Shown piece after piece: positions 1 to 6,514 of a stretch of DNA of 6,726 nucleotides (position 1 is the stretch's first letter; each line of letters starts with the position of its first letter). The notes below the pieces were generated by a model. The model was given only the letters and a program-made list of their open reading frames with translations, was not told the DNA's origin and did not search any database. The translations under genes were made by a program, and so were the position numbers. This DNA comes from DATCIH01 sp036507955 (lineage in GTDB: Bacteria; Bacillota; Clostridia; Clostridiales; Clostridiaceae), in contig DATCIH010000161.1 of NCBI GenBank assembly GCA_036507955.1, forward strand, positions 1-6,726, given 5' to 3'.

Positions 1-66
1 AATAGAGCTAAGAGAAAAGCTGAAGGAGTTCTTGACATCCTTAAAGGAAAACTGTTTATCACATAA
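1..66 (+). CDS. C-terminal end of an unrecognised protein (partial)
   Basis: Frame 1 is open from the window edge for 21 codons and ends in TAA at 64-66. The tail is Lys/Arg-rich and ends with a hydrophobic pattern (VLDILKGKLFIT). An AT-rich gap with promoter-like hexamers follows the stop, as expected after a gene end. Frame 2 is also open to about position 111, but its translation (ending HIFTTQFYYNSIL) is rich in His, Tyr and Cys and runs through the promoter-like region, so frame 1 is preferred. The fragment is too short to assign a family or a function. Confidence 0.4.
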   Translation, partial: NRAKRKAEGVLDILKGKLFIT

Positions 67-94
67 GCTTCACATATTTACAACGCAATTCTAT

Positions 95-113
95 TATAAT
101 TCAATCTTATAAT
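95..113 (+). promoter_or_regulatory. candidate -10 elements for the STAS-like gene
   Basis: Two copies of TTATAAT, each containing a perfect TATAAT (95-100 and 108-113), lie 13 bp apart in the gap before the gene starting at 148. Neither has a convincing -35 at 16-18 bp. TTCACA at 69-74 sits 20 bp before the first copy and TTTACA at 77-82 is too close to it (12 bp). I read this as a likely promoter region with the exact start unresolved. Confidence 0.3.
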
Positions 114-147
114 GGGGTTATAGTAAATTCTTCAGGAGGAATACAAT

Positions 148-426
148 ATGTATATGATGAAGTTAAAGCCAAAGGATAAGATATTTATGATAACTATGGC
201 AGGCTTAATAAGCAAAGAAGAAGGAAGCAGATTGTTAAATGATGCTAAGAAAGTGCTTATAACCTTCAATGCTGCGGAATATTATTTTGTTATAAATACA
301 GTAGAGCTCAAAGCATCTGCACAAGATGCCCTTGAGGTAATGCAAAAGTGCCTAGGATTATTTGCTAGTTTACCTTTTATTAAGCAAATTAATATCACTC
401 CTAGAAGTGCATTATTGAAATCATAA
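148..426 (+). CDS. small stand-alone STAS/SpoIIAA-like protein
   Basis: This 92-residue soluble protein has no signal peptide, membrane segment or obvious catalytic motif. Its layout is that of a short alpha/beta domain: a beta strand (KIFMITMAG, about residues 11-19), a helix beginning ISKEEGSRLLNDAKK, a strand YYFVINT, a helix ASAQDALEVMQKCLGLFASL, and a final strand near IKQINIT. This resembles the STAS fold of anti-sigma-factor antagonists and of SpoIIAA-like proteins that are often annotated as hypothetical in clostridia. The start is set by AGGAGGA at 134-140, eight bases before the ATG; two further Met codons follow at residues 3 and 4. No anti-sigma kinase or sigma factor gene is adjacent, so a partner-switching role is only a possibility. 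The family assignment is by pattern, not by a diagnostic residue, and it is tentative. Confidence 0.6.
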   Translation: MYMMKLKPKDKIFMITMAGLISKEEGSRLLNDAKKVLITFNAAEYYFVINTVELKASAQDALEVMQKCLGLFASLPFIKQINITPRSALLKS

Positions 427-483
427 GCAAAGAATAAGTTAAAATAGGAATAAAAGTGAATTTTTATTAATATAAATAATAAT

Positions 484-516
484 TATTAATCAATTAAAAG
501 TCTTAATTGATTAATA
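484..516. repeat. perfect 14-bp inverted repeat, probable operator
   Basis: The arms at 484-497 and 503-516 are exact reverse complements separated by a 5-bp spacer (AAGTC). Each arm is built on ATTAATCAATTAA. There is no GC-rich stem and no T-tract behind it, so it is a poor intrinsic terminator for the upstream gene. Its right arm covers the proposed -35 of the korA promoter, the position expected for a repressor or activator site. It does not match the Rex consensus (TTGTTAA-N4-TTAACAA). The bound regulator is unknown. Confidence 0.6.
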
Positions 517-535
517 GTTTGCTAGATGATATTAT
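507..535 (+). promoter_or_regulatory. sigma-A-type promoter for korAB
   Basis: TTGATT (507-512) and TATTAT (530-535) are spaced by exactly 17 bp. The -10 is preceded by TGA, giving an extended -10 (TGN). The -10 lies inside a 16-bp near-perfect palindrome (523-538, 7 of 8 pairs), and the -35 lies inside the larger inverted repeat at 484-516. The korA start codon is 43 bp downstream, preceded by AAGGAG at 565-570. This is a pattern match only. Confidence 0.5.
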
Positions 536-578
536 CTAAGTTAGAAGGATACAAATTCTAAAATAAGGAGTTGATTAT

Positions 579-2255
579 ATGAATTATAATCTATTAATTG
601 GAGGGGCAGCTGGACAAGGAATGGAAACTTTAGCCTCCATATTAGAAAAACTTTTGAAAAGAAAGGGCTTTGAGATTTTTACCCTACAGGATTATATGTC
701 AAGAGTTAGGGGAGGACATAATTTTTTCCAGATCCGTTTTGGAAATGAGAAAATAGGCTCTCATGTAGATAAGCTTGATGGGATTATTGCACTAAATAAA
801 GAGACTATTGAATTGCATATACAGGATTTAAATGAGGAAGGCTTTATTATATGTGATGAGGAAATAGATTATATAGATAGTAGGATGTACAAGCTACCTT
901 TAAAGAAATTAGCTAAAACTATTGGTAATCCAAAGGTATTTGGGAGTGTTGCGTTAGGTGCTACTTTGAAAATGTTTAATCAAGATTTAAGTAATGTTTC
1001 CGAATTGTTAAAGGAAACTTTTAAAGAAGAGGTAGCACTACAAAATCTAACAGCATTTGAACTTGGGTTTATAGAAGTCCCAGTAAGGTATCATATTAAG
1101 TCAAATGGTATTGAAGAAAAAATATTAATTAATGGTAATGATGCTATCGCACTGGGAGCCTTAGCAGCAGGATGTAAATTTTATTCAGCTTATCCTATGA
1201 CACCCTCTACCACTATAATGAATTATTTTTCCTCAAAGATTGAAGAAGCTGAAATAGTTGTGGAACAGGCAGAGGATGAAATATCTGCAATCAATATGGC
1301 CATTGGAGCATCCTATGCAGGAGTTCGCTCAATGACTGGAACTTCAGGAGGGGGTTATGCCTTAATGGCGGAAGCCATAGGATTATCATCTATGCTGGAG
1401 GTGCCTTTAGTTGTTGCAGAAATACAAAGACCAGGGCCAACCACAGGGTTCCCAACAAGAACTGAGCAGGCAGATCTTAAATTTGTTATTAATTCAACTC
1501 CTGGGGAGACACCTAAAATGGTAATAGCTCTTAGAGATCCTGAGGATTGCTTCTATCAGACAATGAGAGCCTTTAACTTAGCAGATAAATACCAAATTCC
1601 AGTTATTATGCTGGGAGATCAATACCTAGGTGATTGCTTAAGGACTGTAAAGCCCTTTGATTTTGATAAGGTTAAGATAGAAAGATATTTAAGTGAGGAA
1701 GAATACAAAGGTGATAAGGAATATAAAAGATATCTTATTACTGAAAATGGTGTTTCTCCTAGGATAACCCCGGGAAATATTCCAGGGAAGACTGTTTTAG
1801 TTGATAGTGATGAGCATGATGAGACAGGTCATATAACGGAATCCTCCTCGGTTAGAATCGCTATGAATGATAAGAGACTTAGAAAAATGGAATACCTTAA
1901 GAAGGAATTATTAGAGCCAATTTATATTGGTCAAGAAGAAGTAGATACTTTACTTATAGGGTGGGGCTCCTTATATAGTCCAATTGAGGAGGCAGTAAAG
2001 CTTTTAAATGAAACCTCAAAAACGAAATATGGTGCTTTAGTTTTCGGAGATATATGGCCTCTTCCAACGAAATTACTTATTGAAAAGACTAAAATAGCTA
2101 AAAAAGCAATAAATATTGAGCAAAATGCTACAGGACAACTTGCTCAATTAATAAGAGAAAGTACTGGAATTCTCATTGAAGATAGTATATTAAAATATGA
2201 CGGAAGACCTATATCCTCTGAAGAAATAGTAAATAAGCTAAAGGAGGAAAAATAA
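579..2255 (+). CDS. korA: 2-oxoacid:ferredoxin oxidoreductase, fused gamma-alpha subunit
   Basis: This 558-aa protein is one subunit of a cytoplasmic enzyme that oxidatively decarboxylates a 2-oxoacid with CoA, giving acyl-CoA, CO2 and reduced ferredoxin. An N-terminal gamma-type domain (about residues 1-165) starts with the glycine-rich GGAAGQGMET and contains the family stretch SRVRGGHNFFQIRFG. The alpha (pyrimidine-binding) domain follows, with the substrate-site motif YPMTPST at 205-211 (usually YPITPST), EQAEDEISAINMA, GTSGGGYALMAEAIGLS, and the hallmark RPGPTTGFPTRTEQ at 284-297. A C-terminal domain begins near residue 460 (GWGSLYSPIEEA). The order gamma then alpha in one chain, and the length, fit the KorA-type family. 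AAGGAG at 565-570 supports the ATG at 579. The korB gene starts one base after the stop, so the two are surely co-transcribed. No delta (2[4Fe-4S] ferredoxin) subunit gene is present. The kor name reflects subunit architecture; 2-oxoglutarate, pyruvate, branched-chain or aryl 2-oxoacids are all possible substrates. Confidence 0.9.
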   Translation: MNYNLLIGGAAGQGMETLASILEKLLKRKGFEIFTLQDYMSRVRGGHNFFQIRFGNEKIGSHVDKLDGIIALNKETIELHIQDLNEEGFIICDEEIDYIDSRMYKLPLKKLAKTIGNPKVFGSVALGATLKMFNQDLSNVSELLKETFKEEVALQNLTAFELGFIEVPVRYHIKSNGIEEKILINGNDAIALGALAAGCKFYSAYPMTPSTTIMNYFSSKIEEAEIVVEQAEDEISAINMAIGASYAGVRSMTGTSGGGYALMAEAIGLSSMLEVPLVVAEIQRPGPTTGFPTRTEQADLKFVINSTPGETPKMVIALRDPEDCFYQTMRAFNLADKYQIPVIMLGDQYLGDCLRTVKPFDFDKVKIERYLSEEEYKGDKEYKRYLITENGVSPRITPGNIPGKTVLVDSDEHDETGHITESSSVRIAMNDKRLRKMEYLKKELLEPIYIGQEEVDTLLIGWGSLYSPIEEAVKLLNETSKTKYGALVFGDIWPLPTKLLIEKTKIAKKAINIEQNATGQLAQLIRESTGILIEDSILKYDGRPISSEEIVNKLKEEK

Positions 2256-2256
2256 T

Positions 2257-3099
2257 ATGAAGGAGATTTGTACATCTGAAACAGCTTGGTGTCCAGGATG
2301 CGGTGACTTTGTTATATTGGATGCTCTTAAGGATACACTAATAAAGCTTGGTAAAAAGCCTCATGAAGTATTGGTGGTAGGTGGAATTGGTCAAGCCGCT
2401 AAAACTGCTCAATTTATTAATACAAATGGATTTTGTGGCCTTCATGGAAGATCTCTACCTCCAGCTGCAGCAGCAAAAATTGTAAACAAGTCCTTAACTG
2501 TTATCGTAGATACAGGGGATGGAGACTCCTATGGAGAAGGTGGTAATCATTTTATTCATAATATAAGAAGAAACGTAGATATCACTCATTTTGTTCATGA
2601 CAATCAAATTTATGGTTTAACAAAGGGGCAGGCTTCTCCTACAACGGATATAGGGCATATTACTGAGGTTCAACCAGGTGGCTCGCATAATCTCCCTATG
2701 AATCCAGTTTTGCTTGCTATTACCCTTGGAGCAGGCTTTGTAGCTAGAGCCTTTACAGGAGATAAGGAACAACTTAAGATGATTATGGAAGCAGCCATTA
2801 ATCATAAGGGCTACGCCTTGGTAGATATACTCCAGCCCTGTGTTAGTTTTAATAAAGTAAATACCTTTAGTTGGTATAAGAATAGAGTTTACAAATTAGA
2901 AGAAGGCTATGAACCTACAAATAAGTTGAAAGCTATGGAGAGAGCAATGGAGTGGGGAGATAAAATCCCTATTGGTATATTATATAAAGAGGAAAAAGAA
3001 GATTTCCATGATAAAATTCCATTTCTTAAAGATGGGAAACCACTTGTAACTGCAGCTTTTGATTTAGATAAGATCAAAGGGTTTATGAAAGAATTTTAG
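2257..3099 (+). CDS. korB: 2-oxoacid:ferredoxin oxidoreductase, beta (TPP-binding) subunit
   Basis: This 280-aa partner of the upstream gamma-alpha chain binds thiamine diphosphate and a [4Fe-4S] cluster. The cluster motif WCPGCG supplies Cys12 and Cys15, and QPCVSFN supplies Cys195. The TPP/Mg motif GDGDSYGEGGN spans residues 87-97, followed by the family signatures HFIHNIRRN, YGLTKGQASPT and, near the C-terminus, FNKVNTFSWYKNRVYKL and IPIGILY. The length is normal for the two-subunit family. The position that holds the remaining cluster cysteine in well-studied relatives (GIGC, residue 46) is Gln here (GIGQAAKT); Cys60 in FCGLHGR is nearby. This appears to be a subfamily trait rather than damage, because every other motif is intact. 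AAGGAGG at 2241-2247, inside the end of korA, supports the ATG at 2257 and suggests coupled translation. The specificity of the complex is not readable from sequence. Confidence 0.92.
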   Translation: MKEICTSETAWCPGCGDFVILDALKDTLIKLGKKPHEVLVVGGIGQAAKTAQFINTNGFCGLHGRSLPPAAAAKIVNKSLTVIVDTGDGDSYGEGGNHFIHNIRRNVDITHFVHDNQIYGLTKGQASPTTDIGHITEVQPGGSHNLPMNPVLLAITLGAGFVARAFTGDKEQLKMIMEAAINHKGYALVDILQPCVSFNKVNTFSWYKNRVYKLEEGYEPTNKLKAMERAMEWGDKIPIGILYKEEKEDFHDKIPFLKDGKPLVTAAFDLDKIKGFMKEF

Positions 3100-3108
3100 G
3101 AATAAATT

Positions 3109-3141
3109 AATAGCTATTGGCTTTAAACCAATAGCTATTTT
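3109..3141. terminator. bidirectional Rho-independent terminator between korB and ltaS-like gene
   Basis: A perfect 12-bp stem (3109-3120 with 3128-3139) encloses a 7-nt loop (CTTTAAA). On the plus strand it is followed by TTTT (3138-3141), ten bases after the korB stop. On the minus strand the hairpin is followed by a T-rich stretch (TTAATTTATT), suitable for ending the converging LtaS-like transcript. Each arm contains AATAGCTATT, itself a palindrome. Only the loop-side GG/CC and the central GC add strength, so efficiency may be moderate. Confidence 0.75.
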
Positions 3142-3151
3142 AAATATAATA

Positions 3152-5020
3152 TCATTTTCCTAGCTTCTTAATTAAATTATGCTGCAAAAGCTCATCAGAA
3201 TACTGAAGGCTATTTATGGCTTCAGTTTTTTCCTTCAGTAAGGTTGCATTTTCCTTAAGCTTTTCCCCGGTTTTTATGTCATAGTAGCTATCTGATTGTG
3301 AAAGATAAAAAGCAGAACCATCGGTAAAGGAACCATTTCTAAAAACTACAGCATTTTTATTTGTGTTAAATAAATCCTTACCAAAGATATAATTCGAATT
3401 TAGATTATATAAGTTTAATAAGGTAGGCAATAAATCCATTTGACCTGAATAGGTGTGATTTATTCCTTTATACTCCTCCTTAGGAAAATGAATCATCATA
3501 GGAACTTTTTGAAGCTGCATCCAATTTAAGTCTGTAGCCTTATTAATTCCTAGAAAATTTTCAAGGTATGTTTCGTTGTCCTTAGAGATGGCATTATGAT
3601 CTCCGTATAAAACAACAATAGAGTTATCAAAAGTTCCATTTGCCTGAAGTTCATCTAAAAAGGTTCCTAGCTGAGTATCAGTGTAATGTATAGCCTTTAT
3701 ATAATTTTCAAGGAGGGTACTATTTAGATTACCCGTATTAAAATCACCATAATCCTTAACGTCATCAAATGGGAAATGACTTGATAAAGTAATTACAAAA
3801 GAATAATATGGATTTTTTAGTTTATTAAGCTTATCAATTGATTGTTTAAGAAAGGACTTGTCACTAAGACCCATTCCAACGGTTTCATCTATATTATAAT
3901 CCTTTTGACTATAGAACTTATCAAAGCTCTCAGCCTTATACATAATATTCCTATTCCAAAAGCTTTCGAAATAACCATGGAGAACATTAGTATTATAGCC
4001 CACGCCCTTTAATATATTTCCTAAAGAGTTAAAGGTGTTGGAGGAATATAAATAATAGGCTGCTCCAGAAGGGGCAGGGTAAATAGAATTATTAGTCATA
4101 AGCTCTGCATCTGAGGTACCACCAGAGGAAACCTGATAAAAGTAATTATCAAAATAAGTGCAACTCTTAAGCCATTTATTTAAATTTGGAGTTATTTCTT
4201 TTCCATCTATGCTTTTATTTATTACAAACTGCTGCAGTGCCTCTACTTGGATTATAATCAGATTTTTCCCTCTTGCGATGCCTTTAAGGTTTGTTCCTTG
4301 TGAAAGCTCCTTACCTTTTGCAGAAAAATAAGCTTTAATCTTATCTTCTTCAGCTTTTGGCAAGGGCTGGTTTTTATAAATGGTACTTTCAATAAAATTG
4401 TAAAGATCTATACAATGATAATCTATAGCTCCTAATTCCTTTGCTACATAAACTCTATTATACATAGTTTTAAGTAAAGTGGGCTGTTCCGTTTGAAGCT
4501 TATAAATGCTAAGACCACTGGTAACTCCTCCTATTATTAGAAGCAGGAAAAAGGCTAATAATTTAAACCTTAAGTGGTACTCTCTAAGTTTCACATTTCT
4601 GTATTTAATTATAAAGAATACAATAAAGAAGAAATCAATGAAATATAAAAAATCCCAGGGCTTAACTAAGCTTCCAATACTGGTTTTAACAGCACCTAGC
4701 ATAAGCCCGTTTCTTATAACTGGGATTGATATAACATCTCTAAAATATCTATAATAATTTGTATCTACAATTAATAACAGGCTTATGATAAAATCAAAGA
4801 TCAAAAGATATGTTAGTCTTTTCTTCTTTTTAAATAGTAAGGAAAAAGAGATAATAACAAGCAGTGAAGCTGTTAAGGCAATATAAACCTTTGGTAAATA
4901 ATATATATAGGCAGTTTCTATTTGCGTTTCAAAGAGAAAGGCCTTTAGAAAAATAAAAACAATAAACACGATAATATCCAAATTATTTAAAAGAAAACTC
5001 TTTATTTTAATATGCATCAT
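3152..5020 (-). CDS. LtaS-family membrane phosphotransferase (lipoteichoic acid synthase-like)
   Basis: This 622-aa polytopic enzyme has an extracellular sulfatase-fold domain; LtaS proteins transfer glycerol-phosphate from phosphatidylglycerol to growing lipoteichoic acid. Five hydrophobic segments (about residues 13-30, 40-63, 69-86, 122-140, 152-172) are followed by the outer domain from about residue 205. All key residues are visible: Glu260 (IIIQVEAL), catalytic Thr302 (SGGTSDAE), His348/Trp355/Arg357 (HGYFESFWNR), His415 (SSHFPF) and Asp474/His475 (YGDHN). These match the metal, nucleophile and substrate positions of Staphylococcus aureus LtaS in order and nearly in number. An upstream in-frame ATG at 5038 would place the GGAGGG ribosome site inside the gene, so the start is ATG 5020 or the adjacent ATG 5017. 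No other envelope gene is adjacent. Clostridia can carry several LtaS paralogs, so it could be a primase or modify a different polymer; the exact product is unproven. Confidence 0.88.
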   Translation of the reverse strand: MMHIKIKSFLLNNLDIIVFIVFIFLKAFLFETQIETAYIYYLPKVYIALTASLLVIISFSLLFKKKKRLTYLLIFDFIISLLLIVDTNYYRYFRDVISIPVIRNGLMLGAVKTSIGSLVKPWDFLYFIDFFFIVFFIIKYRNVKLREYHLRFKLLAFFLLLIIGGVTSGLSIYKLQTEQPTLLKTMYNRVYVAKELGAIDYHCIDLYNFIESTIYKNQPLPKAEEDKIKAYFSAKGKELSQGTNLKGIARGKNLIIIQVEALQQFVINKSIDGKEITPNLNKWLKSCTYFDNYFYQVSSGGTSDAELMTNNSIYPAPSGAAYYLYSSNTFNSLGNILKGVGYNTNVLHGYFESFWNRNIMYKAESFDKFYSQKDYNIDETVGMGLSDKSFLKQSIDKLNKLKNPYYSFVITLSSHFPFDDVKDYGDFNTGNLNSTLLENYIKAIHYTDTQLGTFLDELQANGTFDNSIVVLYGDHNAISKDNETYLENFLGINKATDLNWMQLQKVPMMIHFPKEEYKGINHTYSGQMDLLPTLLNLYNLNSNYIFGKDLFNTNKNAVVFRNGSFTDGSAFYLSQSDSYYDIKTGEKLKENATLLKEKTEAINSLQYSDELLQHNLIKKLGK

Positions 5021-5024
5021 TAAG

Positions 5025-5030
5025 CCCTCC
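5025..5030 (-). promoter_or_regulatory. ribosome binding site that sets the LtaS-like start
   Basis: On the minus strand GGAGGG precedes two consecutive ATG codons (5020 and 5017) by 4 and 7 bases. The longer alternative start at 5038 has only a weak purine run before it. The site therefore argues for the shorter protein beginning MMHIKIKS. Confidence 0.7.
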
Positions 5031-5039
5031 AAAAACATC

Positions 5040-5068
5040 TTTACATTAACCCTTAAATATTATAGCAT
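5040..5068 (+). promoter_or_regulatory. candidate promoter for rlmD
   Basis: TTTACA (5040-5045) and TAGCAT (5063-5068) are spaced 17 bp apart, and the start codon lies about 50 bp downstream. The -10 matches the consensus at four of six bases. The hexamer overlaps the minus-strand extended -10 of the divergent gene, so the two promoters would compete for polymerase if both are real. Confidence 0.35.
5059..5067 (-). promoter_or_regulatory. extended -10 promoter for the LtaS-like gene
   Basis: On the minus strand a perfect TATAAT (5064 down to 5059) is preceded by TGC, making an extended -10. The -35 region at 17-18 bp (GAATTA/TGAATT) is weak, which an extended -10 can tolerate. It lies 38 bp upstream of the chosen start codon. 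Confidence 0.5.
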
Positions 5069-5107
5069 AAACAGGATGATTTAATTCATAAGAGTTAGTG
5101 AACTAAT

Positions 5108-5112
5108 GGAGG
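5108..5112 (+). promoter_or_regulatory. ribosome binding site that sets the rlmD start
   Basis: GGAGG at 5108-5112 lies five bases before ATG 5118. It overlaps the G of an earlier in-frame ATG (5106) that has no ribosome site of its own. The shorter protein beginning MKKGTIIE is therefore preferred. Confidence 0.7.
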
Positions 5113-5117
5113 TTAAT

Positions 5118-6509
5118 ATGAAAAAGGGTACTATTATAGAGCTATTAATTGAAGATGTAGAATTTCCAGGCTACGGTATAGGAACTTATGTGAGCGAAGC
5201 ATTAGATAAAGAAGGTCAACCAATAAGGAAACGAGTGTATGTATTAGGTGGCGTACCAGGTGAACTTCTGTCTGTAAAGATTAAAAAGATAAGAAAAAGC
5301 TATATAGAGGGTTATAAGGAAGCTACCTTAAAGGAATCGGATTTCAATAAGGAAGTAACTTGCCCTCAATATGGAATATGTGGTGGCTGTAGCCATCAAA
5401 GTGTTAGCTATGATAAGCAGCTTGATATAAAGGAGAAAGAAGTACTGGATTTATTTAAAAAGGCTAATATTGAAGGCTTTGATTTCTTAGGAATTGAAGG
5501 TAGTTTAAAGGTTTTCGAATATAGAAATAAAATGGAATTTACCTTTGGGGATTATGAAAAGGGTGGAGAAATTACCTTAGGTATGCATGCAAAAGGTAGA
5601 AGCTTCAGTGTTATATCCACAGAAGAATGTAGAATTGTAGATGAGGATTTTAGAAATATTTTAAAAAAAACCTTAGAGTATTTCAGAGAGAAAAGAATAC
5701 CACATTATAACGTACTGAGCCATATTGGTATCCTTCGAAATCTTGTGGTAAGAAAGGCTGAAAATACTGGTGAAATACTTATAAATCTTGTTACTTCCTC
5801 AAATTCAGGAATAGATTTTGATGAGGTTACTAAATTATATACTGGTTTAGAGTATAAAGGTACTCTTGCAAGTCTATTACATACTACAAATGATTCTCTT
5901 TCTGATGCAGTGAAAGTAGATAAAATGGATATATTATATGGCAAAGATTATATAAATGAAAAGGTCCTAGGGATGAATTTTAAGATTTCCTCCTTCTCTT
6001 TCTTTCAAACAAATACAAAGGGTGCGGAAAAGTTATATTCAATAGTTAGAGATTTTATAGGGGATACTAAAGACAAAACTGTATTTGATCTCTACTGCGG
6101 AACCGGTACAATAGGACAAATTGTAGCTCAAAGTGCAAGGAAGGTCATAGGAATAGAAATTGTAGAAGAGGCAGTGGCAGTGGCCCGTGAAAATGCTACC
6201 CTTAACAAATTAGACAATTGCATCTTCATAGTTGGAGATGTTGGTAAAGTTATTAATAGTGTGGAGGAAAAACCGGATATAATTATTCTTGATCCTCCAA
6301 GAGCAGGGGTAACACCACCAGCGTTAAAGCTAGTGATGGATTTTAATGCCCCTGAGATAATTTATGTTTCCTGCAATCCTAAATCTTTAGTTGAAAATCT
6401 TAAACTATTAGTCGAAGAAGGGTATGAGGTTAAGAAGGTAAAGCTTATGGATATGTTTCCTCATACAGGGCACGTTGAGACGGTTGTGTTGATAGAGAAG
6501 AAATTGTAG
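5118..6509 (+). CDS. rlmD: 23S rRNA (uracil-C5)-methyltransferase, RlmD/RlmCD type
   Basis: This 463-aa SAM-dependent enzyme belongs to the TrmA/RlmC/RlmD family, which methylates C5 of uridine in RNA. Residues 1-60 form a TRAM-type RNA-binding domain (EDVEFPGYGIGTY, GGVPGELL). The [4Fe-4S] cysteines are Cys82, Cys88 and Cys91 (CPQYGICGGC) plus Cys171 (EECRI). The methyltransferase domain carries the SAM motif DLYCGTGTIG from residue 324, DPPRAG at 392-397, the nucleophile Cys419 in SCNP, and a C-terminal HTGHVETVVL motif. Every catalytic and cluster residue expected of the family is present, and the length is close to that of Bacillus subtilis YefA. In Gram-positive bacteria one such enzyme can modify both U747 and U1939 of 23S rRNA, and clostridia often have several paralogs, so the exact target is not fixed by sequence. 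The first in-frame ATG (5106) is rejected because the GGAGG site would lie within it. The gene is divergent from the LtaS-like gene and probably monocistronic, given the terminator at 6677. Confidence 0.93.
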   Translation: MKKGTIIELLIEDVEFPGYGIGTYVSEALDKEGQPIRKRVYVLGGVPGELLSVKIKKIRKSYIEGYKEATLKESDFNKEVTCPQYGICGGCSHQSVSYDKQLDIKEKEVLDLFKKANIEGFDFLGIEGSLKVFEYRNKMEFTFGDYEKGGEITLGMHAKGRSFSVISTEECRIVDEDFRNILKKTLEYFREKRIPHYNVLSHIGILRNLVVRKAENTGEILINLVTSSNSGIDFDEVTKLYTGLEYKGTLASLLHTTNDSLSDAVKVDKMDILYGKDYINEKVLGMNFKISSFSFFQTNTKGAEKLYSIVRDFIGDTKDKTVFDLYCGTGTIGQIVAQSARKVIGIEIVEEAVAVARENATLNKLDNCIFIVGDVGKVINSVEEKPDIIILDPPRAGVTPPALKLVMDFNAPEIIYVSCNPKSLVENLKLLVEEGYEVKKVKLMDMFPHTGHVETVVLIEKKL

Positions 6510-6514
6510 CCAAT

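Noticed and set aside
1..38. Minus-strand start (ATG at 38 reading leftwards, MSRTPSAF...) running off the window
   Set aside because: It has only a weak purine stretch before it and competes with a more plausible plus-strand gene end in frame 1.
484..516. Inverted repeat considered as the terminator of the STAS-like gene or as a Rex box
   Set aside because: The stem is almost all A-T with no following T-run, and the half-sites do not match TTGTTAA/TTAACAA; its overlap with a promoter fits an operator better.
427..578. Riboswitch or T-box leader for korA
   Set aside because: The gap is very AT-rich, the only strong structure lies upstream of or at the promoter, and just about 40 bases would be transcribed before the start codon.
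2617..2805. 62-aa open frame on the minus strand inside korB
   Set aside because: It lies antisense to strongly conserved TPP-enzyme motifs, has no ribosome site and has no recognisable domain.
4506..4754. 82-aa plus-strand open frame inside the LtaS-like gene
   Set aside because: It is antisense to the membrane-segment region of a gene with all motifs intact, and its composition is that of a reverse reading of hydrophobic codons.
5705..5944. 79-aa minus-strand open frame inside rlmD
   Set aside because: It is fully antisense to the conserved methyltransferase gene with no ribosome site.
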